DNA of 64,000 nucleotides from Mobilibacterium timonense (GTDB taxonomy: Bacteria > Bacillota > Clostridia > Peptostreptococcales > Anaerovoracaceae). The notes below the pieces were generated by a model, which was given only the letters and a program-made list of their open reading frames with translations, had not been told where the DNA came from and made no database searches. Each line of letters starts with the position of its first letter. The first letter of the stretch is position 1. Positions 1 through 8,076 of the stretch are shown here, in pieces. The stretch is from assembly GCF_900155555.1 (NCBI RefSeq), contig NZ_FUHN01000008.1, positions 256,117 through 320,116 on the forward strand, in the 5' to 3' direction. The position numbers and the translations under genes were made by a program.

Positions 1-14
1 GTGATCTTTAGTGT

Positions 15-750
15 AAAAAAACCACCGGCTAAGCCGGTGGAGTAAGAAGCTTTAGCTTCAAGAAAAAACCTCCTGTGATATCATGAATGAGGCTTCCAAC
101 CGCACTCATGTAACAAAGGAGGAATAAATCGATGGGTAATATTACCAAAACCGACATCAATAGTTTAACACATTCGAAGTGGCGGTGTCAGTATCACGTA
201 GTGTTTGCGCCGAAGTACAGGAGACAAATTATCTACGGAAAAATAAAAGAGGATATTGGCAAGATACTTAGGCAGTTGTGTGATCAGAAAGGCATAGAAA
301 TAATAGAAGCGGAGTTGTGCCCTGATCATGTACACATGCTGATATCAATTCCGCCAAAATACAGCGTATCGCAAGTGATGGGATATCTGAAGGGAAAAAG
401 CTCACTGATGATATTCGACAGACATGCGAATATGAAATATCGGTATGGGAACAGGCATTTCTGGTGCCGTGGCTATTATGTCGATACAGTTGGCAGAAAC
501 AAAAAGGCAATCGCAGAATACATACGAAACCAACTGCAAGAAGATATCGCAAATGATCAATTAACATTGAAGGAGTACATAGACCCGTTCACGGGTAGCA
601 AGAATACGAAGGCATAATAAAAAGCGCCCTTAGGCGCAGCCGGAAAATAGAGATGCGGTTGGCAGTCTATTTCGGTGCGTCTTAAGACGCCTGCAAGTAA
701 CAGGCCCTTTTAGGGCAAGGACAAACCACCAGTTCAACTGGTGGTTATGA
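15..750 (+). mobile_element. IS200/IS605-family insertion sequence (tnpA only)
   Basis: A single Y1 transposase gene is bracketed by subterminal hairpins, as in IS200-type elements that lack terminal inverted repeats. The left hairpin has 9-bp arms at 22-30 and 32-40 (CCACCGGCT/AGCCGGTGG). The right hairpin has 11-bp arms at 724-734 and 736-746 (AACCACCAGTT/AACTGGTGGTT). Additional small hairpins lie after the gene near 625-715. No tnpB is present. The element sits inside a nitroreductase gene whose reading frame enters the right end and stops there. The exact ends are approximate because the empty target site is not visible. Confidence 0.85.
132..617 (+). CDS. tnpA: IS200/IS605 family Y1 (HUH) transposase TnpA
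   Basis: This 161-aa protein is the single-strand-specific transposase that cuts and joins the IS ends through a phosphotyrosine. The HUH metal motif is visible as PDHVHML (His66, His68), and the catalytic helix as YIRNQ (Tyr130 with Gln134 as third metal ligand), the same spacing as in IS608 TnpA. Length is usual for the family. The start follows AAAGGAGGAATAAATCG with good spacing. All catalytic residues are present, so the element may still be active in cis. It is the only gene of the element. Confidence 0.95.
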   Translation: MGNITKTDINSLTHSKWRCQYHVVFAPKYRRQIIYGKIKEDIGKILRQLCDQKGIEIIEAELCPDHVHMLISIPPKYSVSQVMGYLKGKSSLMIFDRHANMKYRYGNRHFWCRGYYVDTVGRNKKAIAEYIRNQLQEDIANDQLTLKEYIDPFTGSKNTKA

Positions 751-1134
751 TATGGTTATCACTGCTATTGTCGGTGCATTAAAAAGATTTTTCTGACCTT
801 CACCGAACTGATATGCGTCAGAACTTAAAAATCCGCGAAGCTGCTGTCCCCAGTGCCCCATATTCCGTTGCTCTCGAATACCCCAGTGTTCGTCCCGGAA
901 AGAAGGCAGTTCAGCTTCAGATGGCAGGCTGCCGCTTTGATAATCACGCCTGATTTCACGGGCCGTATCCCCTGTAGCGACATACAGCTTCCAAGGCTGC
1001 GCGTTTGCCCAGGATGGTGTCCACTGTGCATCTTCCGCGATCTTACGGATCACATCGGCCGGTACGGCCCTGTCTATGAATCTGCGAACGGATCTTCTGT
1101 TTGTGAGTGCATCGTGTATCGTATTATCAACCAT
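745..1134 (-). pseudogene. Nitroreductase family protein, 3' part removed by the IS200 insertion
   Basis: The 129-aa remnant starts with the flavin-binding nitroreductase N-terminus (NRRSVRRF near residues 12-19, then WTPSWANAQPWKLYV) and runs through NAPTIAVI before hitting a stop inside the right hairpin region of the IS. Family members are usually 170-200 aa, so the C-terminal FMN-binding and dimer part is missing. The start is set by GGAGG seven bases upstream. It lies 12 bp after the EFR1-type gene, so both were one operon controlled by the divergent HxlR regulator. The missing 3' half should lie left of position 1 if the insertion was simple. Confidence 0.85.
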
Positions 1135-1146
1135 TTAAGGACCTCC

Positions 1147-1917
1147 TTATCTGATATCTGGTTCTGTATTCGGATTGAAATACTGTCCGTGACCGACGGT
1201 TTTCTTTGTGTAGGAGATGGCGTTCACAGGACAGCGGTGTACACAGCCGAGACAGAGCGTACATTCAGGCTTTACCCAGACAGGCTTTTTGTCTTTGAGC
1301 TTGATGGCGTTTACCGGACACTGGCGCTCACACAGGCCGCAGCTGATGCAGGCACTGCTGACGGCAAACTTTCTGGTTTTACAGTAGCTGTGGTACAAGC
1401 GCGTAGAAAATGCTTGAAGAATAGTGGGCATATTTTTTGCGGGAATATCTGTTTTGACATGATTGGAGATTTTTTGTACCACGTCTCCGATGGCGGATTC
1501 CGCTTCGGATTCTGCCTTTGAAATATAGTCTTTGTCGTTCATATTGAAATACGGGTTCCAGTTGTCCACCATTTTTATCGTGAATGCCGCATCAGGTTTC
1601 CTCCCCAGCTTCTCGAGCCTTCGAAAAGCTTCCTGACCGATGTTCCCACAGTTTGCCCCGTAAGTGCCGACAAAGAATACGTAATTCCTGTCAGGCCACT
1701 GAATATCCAGCTTCTCGAGAAAATCAATTATGATATTCGGAAATCCGCCGAAGTAAGTCGGGATGACGAGCCCAAAATTTTCTCCTTCCTTCAGAGTATA
1801 GGAAAAATGACCGTCGTGCATACATCCAGAGACTGAATATATAGTATCCTTCGTTGATTCAGCAATTCGGGCAGCTGCATATTTATCATTTCCGGTTGAA
1901 GAAAAATAGAAAATCAT
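1147..1917 (-). CDS. EFR1 family ferrodoxin (flavodoxin domain plus two [4Fe-4S] clusters)
   Basis: The 256-aa protein begins with a flavodoxin-type FMN loop (FYFSSTGN) and ends with two ferredoxin motifs, CISCGLCERQCP and CTLCLGCVHRCP, the architecture of EFR1-type electron carriers of anaerobic Firmicutes. The likely role is cytosolic electron transfer to a flavoprotein partner; the adjacent nitroreductase is an obvious candidate. I chose the ATG at 1917 because GAGGTGA lies just upstream; a longer frame extends back into the promoter and the neighbouring start. A sigma-A-like promoter (TTGTTA, 17 bp, TATATT) lies at 1949-1977. Confidence 0.88.
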   Translation of the reverse strand: MIFYFSSTGNDKYAAARIAESTKDTIYSVSGCMHDGHFSYTLKEGENFGLVIPTYFGGFPNIIIDFLEKLDIQWPDRNYVFFVGTYGANCGNIGQEAFRRLEKLGRKPDAAFTIKMVDNWNPYFNMNDKDYISKAESEAESAIGDVVQKISNHVKTDIPAKNMPTILQAFSTRLYHSYCKTRKFAVSSACISCGLCERQCPVNAIKLKDKKPVWVKPECTLCLGCVHRCPVNAISYTKKTVGHGQYFNPNTEPDIR

Positions 1918-1941
1918 AGATGTCACCTCATTCATTTGCGC

Positions 1942-1977
1942 TTGACATAATATAACTGATAAGTGTACATTTAACAA
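1942..1977. promoter_or_regulatory. Divergent promoter pair with candidate HxlR operator
   Basis: On the minus strand TTGTTA (1972-1977) and TATATT (1949-1954) are 17 bp apart and would drive the EFR1-nitroreductase operon. On the plus strand TTGACA (1942-1947) and TACATT (1966-1971) are 18 bp apart and would drive hxlR. A near-palindrome AAGTGTACATTT (1961-1972, TGTACA core) overlaps both and is a plausible operator for the HxlR protein. The promoter call is from sequence; operator function is inferred. Confidence 0.55.
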
Positions 1978-2008
1978 GTACTGTAATAAAGGTAAGTATG
2001 GAGGTAAC

Positions 2009-2410
2009 ATGGAACTTACAGCGGAACAGACCAGATTTTATGAAAGCCTTGATGATATGGGACGGGATGAACGGGATAAAGTCCTGTGTGCAGCACGAGA
2101 GTGTGTGAAAAACACCGGCTTCAACTATACTATGTCCCTGATCAACGGAAAATACAAAATGACGATTCTTTATACGATCGCAGAGTTCGGGACGATCAGA
2201 ACGAATGAGATGCAGCGCTACATCGCAGACATATCATTCAAGACGCTTAGCCTGAATCTTAAGGAACTGGAAAAAGACGGGCTGATCAACAGGAAGGAAT
2301 ATTCACAGGTTCCACCAAAAGTGGAATATTCGCTGACAGAGAAGGGCAGAACGCTTATTCCGATTTTAAATGCTATGTGCGCATGGGGATACGTACACAG
2401 GCAGAGATAA
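2009..2410 (+). CDS. HxlR family winged-helix transcriptional regulator
   Basis: The 133-aa protein carries the HxlR fold signature: helix with INGKYKMTILYTI, recognition region RYIADISFKTLSLNLKELEKDGLI, wing RKEYSQVPPKVEYSLTEKG. HxlR proteins are usually dimeric repressors or activators responding to thiol/electrophile stress or metabolites and commonly sit divergent to oxidoreductases, as here. An N-terminal extension of about 40 residues precedes the core domain and includes two cysteines (Cys27, Cys32) that might act as redox sensors; that is inference. GGAGGTAAC sets the ATG. Confidence 0.9.
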   Translation: MELTAEQTRFYESLDDMGRDERDKVLCAARECVKNTGFNYTMSLINGKYKMTILYTIAEFGTIRTNEMQRYIADISFKTLSLNLKELEKDGLINRKEYSQVPPKVEYSLTEKGRTLIPILNAMCAWGYVHRQR

Positions 2411-2638
2411 GGTGATCACTCAGGATAATATGCCGTTCACCCGGAATGAAAAAGATCTGTTGGTGCTCAAGGCATGGAGTGAAAAATCAAAAAAGCAGGG
2501 CAGGCCGGAAATGTCGGCCACTTCCCCACTGACGTCAGGATATCAACTTACGAAGATGGATTCAATTTTCAGTTGTGATAAGATGGGCACCGATCGGCGT
2601 TCTGGCTGTGCCAATTCAGGATTTCAGGAGATGACGGA

Positions 2639-3550
2639 GTGAGCAATAAGACAGATGAGCAGAAAAAGGATGCAATAAAGACAGGATTGATCATGGAAGG
2701 TGGAGCCATGCGCGGAATGTTCACAAGCGGCGTAATGGACGTCCTCCTTGAAAACAACATCACATTCGACGGCGCCGCAGGGATCTCTGCAGGCGCCGTA
2801 TTCGGATGCAATTTCAAGTCGAAACAAATAGGCAGAGTGATCCGGTTCAACAAGAAATACTGCAGGGATCAGAGATACTGCAGCATTCGATCACTGATAA
2901 AAACGGGCGATCTGTACGGTGCGGACTTCTGTTACCGGGAGCTTCCCGATGTGCTCGATCCGTTCGACAGAGAGACTTTTCGGAAAAACCCTGTGGAGTT
3001 TTACGTCGGTGCAACGGACGTGCACACCGGAAAATGCATCTATCACAAGTGCTGCGACGGCGAAGACAGAGACATGAAGTGGATGCAGGCTTCCGCTTCA
3101 ATGCCGATCGTTTCAAAGCCCGTAAAAGTTGACGGCTACACATTGCTTGACGGAGGGATCGTAGACGCAGTTCCGTACAGGTTTATGGAGCAGCAGGGAT
3201 ATAATCACAACGTGATCGTCCTGACTCAGCCCAAGGGATACAGGAAAAGCAAGAGCAAGGCGTCTCCCGCAATCAGGTTCTTACTGCGCAGATACCCTGC
3301 TGTGGCAGACGCAATGGCTGACAGACACGTAATATACAACCGGCAGATGCAGGAGATAACGGAGAGAGGGGAAAAAGGTGTTTCCCTTGTGATCAGGCCG
3401 CCGGAACCTCTGAAGATCCGCCGGACTGAAAACGACCCGGAGGAACTGGAACGAGTTTATCAAATCGGCCGCAGAGAGGGAGAGACCGAGCTGCCAAAGA
3501 TAAAGAGCTTTTTACAGGTCGATGCCGCCTCCTGCGGCATATCCGTATAA
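2639..3550 (+). CDS. Patatin-like phospholipase family protein
   Basis: This 303-aa cytosolic serine hydrolase shows the patatin oxyanion loop EGGAMRGMF (residues 20-28), nucleophile elbow GISAG (Ser50) and the dyad aspartate in DGG (Asp171). It would hydrolyse lipid acyl esters; the substrate is unknown. The start is GTG at 2639 behind AGGAG. The last ten or so residues are read from sequence that is antisense to the neighbouring beta-helix remnant, so the natural C-terminus seems to have been replaced at a rearrangement junction near 3515-3530. The catalytic core is complete. Confidence 0.88.
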   Translation: MSNKTDEQKKDAIKTGLIMEGGAMRGMFTSGVMDVLLENNITFDGAAGISAGAVFGCNFKSKQIGRVIRFNKKYCRDQRYCSIRSLIKTGDLYGADFCYRELPDVLDPFDRETFRKNPVEFYVGATDVHTGKCIYHKCCDGEDRDMKWMQASASMPIVSKPVKVDGYTLLDGGIVDAVPYRFMEQQGYNHNVIVLTQPKGYRKSKSKASPAIRFLLRRYPAVADAMADRHVIYNRQMQEITERGEKGVSLVIRPPEPLKIRRTENDPEELERVYQIGRREGETELPKIKSFLQVDAASCGISV

Positions 3551-4294
3551 TCCGCTTTGCGTGCCATCTACCGCGGTATTGTTCTGAATGACCCCGCCTG
3601 ACATGGTCATCACAGAATGATTCTCCAGAAAAACACCGCCTCCGAAGTTCGCGGAATTGTTTTCGATCGTGCCTCCTGTCATCGTGATCGTGCCTTCATC
3701 CGCAACAATTGCTCCTCCTAAGGCACAAAAATAGCCCAGATCCCGCAGCACGTTGTTTTTCAGCACGGTACCGTCCTCGATAGTCAACGACCCCATATCG
3801 CGGATCATCGATTTGGTCGTTCCGGTGGCCTCGCTGCTGTTGCCGTCTATCGTGATATTCTTCAAAACAACGCTGTCGCAGCTATTGATGACCATAAGAT
3901 AACCACTATAAGAAGGATCTCTCTTCACAACGGCATTGGTCCCTTCTAATGAGATCTCCCCACTGATACTCACGGAATTAGTAATAAAAATGGTCTTAAC
4001 ATTCTCATTTTCCTGAGCGATCTCCTTCGCCCTGGCAAAGGTCTTCACCGCATTCTCTGCTGAAGACCCGTCCGCACTGTCGTTTCCGGATCTCCCGTTG
4101 AGATATACTGCTTCCTGTGTTGCTTCCTGTGTATTTCCCTGATCCTTCGTCTCCAAACTGTCAGTACTGTCCGTTCCTGTCTGAACTGCTTCCGCATTAT
4201 TGTTTGCCGTGGTGTTCCCGGCAGATGCAGTCTCATCCGCAAAAACGCTGACATTACTCATGGCACCCAAAAGCAGTATCAGCATCATTGCCAC
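3512..4294 (-). pseudogene. Truncated beta-helix surface/adhesin-like protein remnant
   Basis: The frame encodes a signal-peptide-like hydrophobic stretch (MLILLLGAMSNVSVFA), a Ser/Thr/Gln-rich linker, then a repetitive right-handed beta-helix region with recurring GGTIENNSA, GGGVFLENH, GGVIQNNTA units typical of large clostridial surface proteins. Both ends are abnormal. The frame is open upstream without a charged N-region or ribosome site, and at the 3' side it stops 38 bp inside the end of the convergent patatin gene, where a complete protein would run for many hundred residues and carry an anchor. It reads as an internal fragment left by deletion. Confidence 0.72.
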
Positions 4295-4310
4295 ACATGT
4301 AAAAAACGGG

Positions 4311-4499
4311 GTGTACTCAGTCCAGAGTTACTCAGAACATGTGATCCCTGGAAAGGGAACTGGGTTTTACGCTTTTTACGAAGAATCATTTTGGCGCAGA
4401 ACTGACAAAGTCGGTACGGACTCTTCTTCCGAGGATCCAGCAGATCCTGAAGAATCTGAGAATGCATCAGGTGGATCTGGGACTGATCAGTCGCCCTGA
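4311..4499 (+). pseudogene. 3' fragment of an unidentified gene with acidic Ser/Glu-rich tail
   Basis: On the plus strand the frame reads protein-like sequence (YAFYEESFWRRTDKV) followed by an acidic, Ser/Asp/Glu/Gly-rich tail (about 25 residues) and a TGA at 4497-4499. Low-complexity tails of this type end many secreted or membrane proteins of clostridia. No start is present; upstream the frame runs into the antisense of the beta-helix remnant, so the junction of the two fragments lies near 4300-4315. I cannot name the family. Confidence 0.35.
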
Positions 4500-4544
4500 C
4501 AAACAGGAAAATCCCGGTATAAAATTTCTGCCGCTTGTAGAAGT

Positions 4545-4571
4545 AAAAAAGCACCGTCCGAAGCAGGCGCT
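4545..4571 (-). terminator. Rho-independent terminator of the EamA exporter gene
   Basis: On the minus strand AGCGCC (4571-4566) pairs with GGTGCT (4555-4550) and is followed by a run of six T. It lies 18 bp past the stop codon of the EamA gene. Confidence 0.65.
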
Positions 4572-4589
4572 GTCACAGATCTAGTTTAA

Positions 4590-5612
4590 CTATTCTCTAA
4601 TAGTATTTTTCTTCCGCCGGTCTGAAGTCGTGACTGCTCCGCTATCTTCCTTCCCTGTGAACACGACAATGATACCCACGCAGATCAGCGCGAGCGCGCT
4701 CAGTGCCCACATATTGAACACGGATCGCTCGTCAAGCAGCAGCGAAGAAATGATAACTCCGGCAGCCGGCGTCACGAACGAGAACATCGAAACCCGGCTG
4801 ACCGGATTGTATTTTAGAAGGATGCCCCAGAGCGTATAGGCCGCCGAAGAGATGAAGGCCATATAGAGAATCAGCAGGAGCGAGCTGCCGCTCTTTACGG
4901 TCAGCCGTCCGCCCGCCGCAAAGGAAAGAGCCGCCATGACCGCACCGCCGAGCATGAACTGGCAGCCGCTGAGCATGACCGGGTCGAAATCCTTCGAAAA
5001 TTTTTTGATCAGGCAGCCGGCGAGCGCCGAAGCGAAGACAGCGATCAGCACAAAGCCCTCACCATTCAGTGTAAATCCGAACTCCAGTGAACTGCCAAGC
5101 GTCTCGAGCAGCACCACGCCAGCGAATCCGAGCACACTGCCGATAACTTTCCGCATCGTCAGCTTTTCGTAGCCAAAAAGGAACACTGCCAGCAGAATGG
5201 AGACGAATGTGCCGGCACCGTTGATGATCGACGAGCGAACAGCGGACGCATGAGCGAGTCCGATATAGAAAAATACATACTGCAGCACAGTCTGCGTCGA
5301 TGCCAGCGACGCGACCGCCCGAAAAGATCCGCGTGCCGGCAGAATGATCCGACGCTCTGCAATACTTCCGAATATAAGCGTCATGACTCCGGCCAGAAAG
5401 AACCGCACCCCGGCGAAAAAGATCTGCCCGGCAGCGTCACCCTCACTCACATCAAAGAGCCGGTATCCGATTTTTATGCAGGAATGCGCGCTTCCCCAGA
5501 GGGAGCAGCAGAAGATCGCCGTCAAAACCAGGATCGGTTTTCTCTGCCATATAACTGTTTTTTCAGTTTCACCAACGTGTCCTCCGCTCCGAGTGCTGTC
5601 CTTCCGGATCAA
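4590..5612 (-). CDS. EamA/DMT superfamily transporter
   Basis: This 340-aa inner-membrane protein has two EamA repeats and about ten hydrophobic helices, beginning with a SLWGSAHSCIKIGYRL helix and repeating the pattern in the second half (AAYTLWGILLKYNPVSRVSMF). DMT transporters of this type export or exchange small metabolites; the substrate cannot be read. The start is uncertain: the only in-frame candidate before the first helix is TTG at 5612, preceded by AAAGGAT at a rather long distance. It is 36 bp after the zinc-ribbon gene and probably cotranscribed with it. Confidence 0.85.
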   Translation of the reverse strand: MIRKDSTRSGGHVGETEKTVIWQRKPILVLTAIFCCSLWGSAHSCIKIGYRLFDVSEGDAAGQIFFAGVRFFLAGVMTLIFGSIAERRIILPARGSFRAVASLASTQTVLQYVFFYIGLAHASAVRSSIINGAGTFVSILLAVFLFGYEKLTMRKVIGSVLGFAGVVLLETLGSSLEFGFTLNGEGFVLIAVFASALAGCLIKKFSKDFDPVMLSGCQFMLGGAVMAALSFAAGGRLTVKSGSSLLLILYMAFISSAAYTLWGILLKYNPVSRVSMFSFVTPAAGVIISSLLLDERSVFNMWALSALALICVGIIVVFTGKEDSGAVTTSDRRKKNTIRE

Positions 5613-5648
5613 TTTGCTGTATCCTTTCCCTGTCTTCCCATCCGTTAA

Positions 5649-5942
5649 TTACTTGAAAAATCGGCCGGCTTCGTCCCGATAGACAAAATTCGTCGTCCCG
5701 CCGCATTTTCTGCAGCGCACGGATCTATATGCGAAGCCTTCTCCAGACCCGCCGAAGCCGCTATCAAGATCGTCCGACCCGCAGTGAGCGCAGGTTTTCG
5801 CCGCATCGCCCGCGCGGTCATCGACATAGGCGGTCTTCCCGTAATTCGGAAGGGAATGAAAGTCAAGCGGGTTCGCCCCACTGAAAGTCAGGTCCACCCG
5901 TTTCGCATCATCTGAGGTCATCACCCATTTGCCGTCTGCCAT
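5649..5942 (-). CDS. Small zinc-ribbon protein, function unknown
   Basis: The 97-aa protein has an N-terminal half without recognisable domain and a C-terminal treble-cysteine ribbon, CAHC and CRKC separated by about 26 residues, which should bind one zinc. The ATG at 5942 is chosen because GGAGGAAAA stands directly before it; an upstream ATG at 5987 has no ribosome site. It precedes the EamA gene in the same direction with a 36-bp gap. No function can be inferred from sequence. Confidence 0.6.
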   Translation of the reverse strand: MADGKWVMTSDDAKRVDLTFSGANPLDFHSLPNYGKTAYVDDRAGDAAKTCAHCGSDDLDSGFGGSGEGFAYRSVRCRKCGGTTNFVYRDEAGRFFK

Positions 5943-5993
5943 TTTTCCTCCGTCACTCAACCGAAATTCACATCCGCCATTATGCATAACACA

Positions 5994-6303
5994 CTAATAC
6001 GTAAATTGCAATAACGAGCTGGACACCCGCCACCAGGCAGCAGCCTTGCAGATCCGGTCAAGTTCTTCTTCTCTGCTGCCTGATGAGAAGGGCATTGGAA
6101 CCCAAGCTTCGGGCCTCGGGCTCCTTCTTTTCACGCTCATCCTCTTCCGGAAAATATTTTTCCTTATCCTTGACGCTTCCTGTAACGGATGCCGCAATCG
6201 CAGATGCGCGGATCTGACTCATCATCGATCTCCAGGTTTTGGTAAGCTCTCCCGGCTTAAGGAAAAGCACCCGAAGCTCTTCTGTTTCACTCTTTTCGTT
6301 CAT
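5994..6303 (-). pseudogene. Frameshifted small hypothetical gene
   Basis: From ATG 6303 (AAGGAG eight bases upstream) an 81-aa frame starts MNEKSETEELRVLFLKPGEL and remains protein-like until about 6110. A second frame then continues naturally (EAWVPMPF, then REEELDRICKAAAWWRV) to a stop at 5994, which suggests one gene of about 100 codons broken by a single-base indel near 6100-6115. The start overlaps the stop of an upstream fragment by ATGA. I do not recognise the family. Confidence 0.35.
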
Positions 6304-6443
6304 GTGCGGCTCTCCTTGCTCTGGAACATGCCCCGCCGCCAGCCTTCCACATAGTTTTCATGGTCTCCATTGTTGTAGCCATCTCTTATCCTTTCTCCGG
6401 ATACCGGATAAACAAATAACCCCGCGCCGGATCGTGCGTGGCT
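6300..6443 (-). pseudogene. 3' remnant of an upstream gene, ATGA-coupled to the next frame
   Basis: A 47-codon open stretch without a start codon ends with TGA at 6302-6300, sharing ATGA with the next start. Its sequence is compositionally natural (RDGYNNGDHENYVEGWRR). The four-base overlap is the classical sign of a translationally coupled operon, so this looks like the C-terminus of a degraded partner gene. No homologue is recognised. Confidence 0.3.
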
Positions 6444-6487
6444 TCAGGTGCGTCTGAGAGGGTTTCTGTGCGTTTTAAAGGAGGCAT

Positions 6488-6518
6488 AAAAAAAGCCGCT
6501 GACCATTGAAATCAGCGG
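6488..6518 (-). terminator. Rho-independent terminator downstream of tmRNA
   Basis: On the minus strand CCGCTGA (6518-6512) pairs with TCAGCGG (6502-6496), loop of nine, followed by C and a run of seven T. It is the second and stronger of two hairpins after the tmRNA gene. Confidence 0.8.
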
Positions 6519-6537
6519 AATTCGTTGCAATGTAAAA

Positions 6538-6561
6538 GGTTCAGAGTTTTGCCTCTGAACC
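6538..6561 (-). terminator. First hairpin after tmRNA, weak terminator
   Basis: Perfect 9-bp arms GGTTCAGAG/CTCTGAACC with a six-base loop, followed on the minus strand by TTTTACA. It starts eight bases past the tmRNA CCA end and may serve as processing or primary termination signal. Confidence 0.6.
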
Positions 6562-6569
6562 CTGAAAAA

Positions 6570-6927
6570 TGGTGGAGACGGTGAGAGTCGAACTCACGTC
6601 CAGAAACACATCCGAGAGACTTTCTCCGAGCGCAGCTGATAATTTGTGTCTCGCCTTACCTGCCGTCTGTCAGCAAACTGCAGTCAGGCCAGCCCGTGAT
6701 GTTCCTGAGCTGCCGGGCTTTCACTCAGGAGTTTCCTGCATATCTTAGACCGGTTATGTCACCTGCAGGTGAGTGGCGCCGGCCCGCGGGGCTGAACTAA
6801 GCAGCCAGTGCGAAATTGCTATTATTATTCTTAGCGTTTATATTTAGGTTGCCACTTTTTACGTAGACTTGGCGACTACGGCTCGCTTATCCCTGTTCAA
6901 CATCCCTGTCGAAACCATTACGTCCCC
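6570..6927 (-). ncRNA. ssrA: Transfer-messenger RNA (tmRNA)
   Basis: The 358-nt RNA rescues stalled ribosomes. The tRNA-like ends are visible: 5' GGGGACG pairs with 3' CGTCTCC followed by encoded ACCA, next to the T-arm GAGAGTCGAACTC on the plus strand. The tag frame reads A-K-N-N-N-S-N-F-A-L-A-A and TAG, located near 6800-6840, with the ALAA degron expected for ClpXP targeting. The resume codon GCT follows the usual unstructured A-rich stretch. A consensus-like promoter lies upstream and two hairpins downstream. Confidence 0.95.
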
Positions 6928-6953
6928 ATGTACTGGAACTTTTGCAGTACAAC

Positions 6954-6982
6954 AGTATACGTTTTTCCGGGAAAAAGGTCAA
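6954..6982 (-). promoter_or_regulatory. Sigma-A promoter of tmRNA
   Basis: On the minus strand TTGACC (6982-6977), 17-bp spacer and TATACT (6959-6954). The start point would fall near 6946, leaving about 20 nt of 5' leader to be removed by RNase P at 6927. Confidence 0.8.
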
Positions 6983-7132
6983 CTGGTTTTTTGAGAAAAT
7001 CCGGGTATTTGGAATGGATACGGGTGTTCCAGGAGTTTTTTCCGGCGCTCCGGAGGATCCTGTTCGCTCGAATGCGATCGTTTGTATCCGTGCTACTGCC
7101 TCCCGTACCACTACATCACGCGCCTCGATCTC

Positions 7133-8026
7133 TTACACCTCGGCGCCAACGCTCCCCTCGTTCAGCCGCCTGCTGATCTCCCGTCCCGCAGGCGTGGCGG
7201 CAAGTCCTCCTTTTCCTGTCTCTCTGAGGCTCTCCGGAAGCTGACGGCCGACGCTCTTCATTGCGTCCACCACCTGGTCCGGAGGAATGGTGCTGCGAAG
7301 GCCTGCAAGGGCCATATCAGCTGCGGTCACCGCGTTTGCCGCACCCACCACGTTACGGCGGACGCAAGGGATCTCCACCAGTCCGGCCACGGGATCGCAC
7401 ACCAGTCCCATGAGGCCGGACAGTGCCATCGCGCAGGCGTGTATTATCGCCAGGTCAGAGCCGCCGAGCAGCCAGACCGCTGCTCCTGCAGCCATCCCGG
7501 AGGCAGAACCGACCTCAGCCTGGCAGCCGCCCTCCGCGCCGGAGAGGCAGGCCCTTTCACCGATGACGCCTCCGATCCCGGCTGTAACATAGAGGGCCTG
7601 GATCATCTTCTCATCGGAAAAGCCGAATTTTTCCTGCATTGTGATGAGCACGGCCGGCACAACGCCGCAGGAGCCGGCCGTCGGAGCCGCGACGATCCTC
7701 TTCATGCAGGCGTTTGACTCCGATATGCGGAGGGCACGCTCCATGATCCGGCTCTCGAACTCGCTGCAGAGGGTATTGTTTCCCTCCTTCTCGCGACGGT
7801 TTTTCACCATCGCCGCGTTCATGCCGGTAAGGCCGCTCTTGGACTTCAGGTGTTCATCGTAATTCCGGTCGGAATCCACCATGGCCTGCCAGATCGCCCT
7901 CATCCTCTCCAGGGACTCCTCCTCAGATATGCCCTCCTCCCGGCAGTCGTCGCGGCATACCGTCTCCCAGAAGGGCGTGTTGTTTTCCTTGCATTCTTCA
8001 AGAATATCTAAAAATGATCCAAACAT
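7133..8026 (-). CDS. sdaAA: L-serine ammonia-lyase, iron-sulfur-dependent, alpha subunit
   Basis: The 297-aa catalytic subunit of the oxygen-sensitive [4Fe-4S] L-serine dehydratase converts L-serine to pyruvate and ammonia. Hallmarks are APTAGSCGVVP, GAEGGCQAEVGSAS and GLVCDPVAGLVEIPC, which supply cluster cysteines and active-site residues. Length matches the family. It follows the beta subunit gene with a 120-bp gap that holds a short tandem repeat. Together with the neighbouring peptidases it points to serine released from peptides being fed into pyruvate metabolism. Confidence 0.96.
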   Translation of the reverse strand: MFGSFLDILEECKENNTPFWETVCRDDCREEGISEEESLERMRAIWQAMVDSDRNYDEHLKSKSGLTGMNAAMVKNRREKEGNNTLCSEFESRIMERALRISESNACMKRIVAAPTAGSCGVVPAVLITMQEKFGFSDEKMIQALYVTAGIGGVIGERACLSGAEGGCQAEVGSASGMAAGAAVWLLGGSDLAIIHACAMALSGLMGLVCDPVAGLVEIPCVRRNVVGAANAVTAADMALAGLRSTIPPDQVVDAMKSVGRQLPESLRETGKGGLAATPAGREISRRLNEGSVGAEV

Positions 8027-8076
8027 GTTTTCCTGTCTCCCGTGCTGCCGCCTCCCGCGCAGCCATCCAGTTACAA

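Noticed and set aside
2370-2642. 90-codon frame between hxlR and the patatin gene
   Set aside because: It starts inside hxlR, has no ribosome site, shows no recognisable composition and overlaps the patatin start; no support as a gene.
4285-4554. 89-codon minus-strand frame as the N-terminus of the beta-helix protein
   Set aside because: It is in another phase and is the antisense of the plus-strand acidic tail fragment, so a simple frameshift is less likely than a rearrangement junction.
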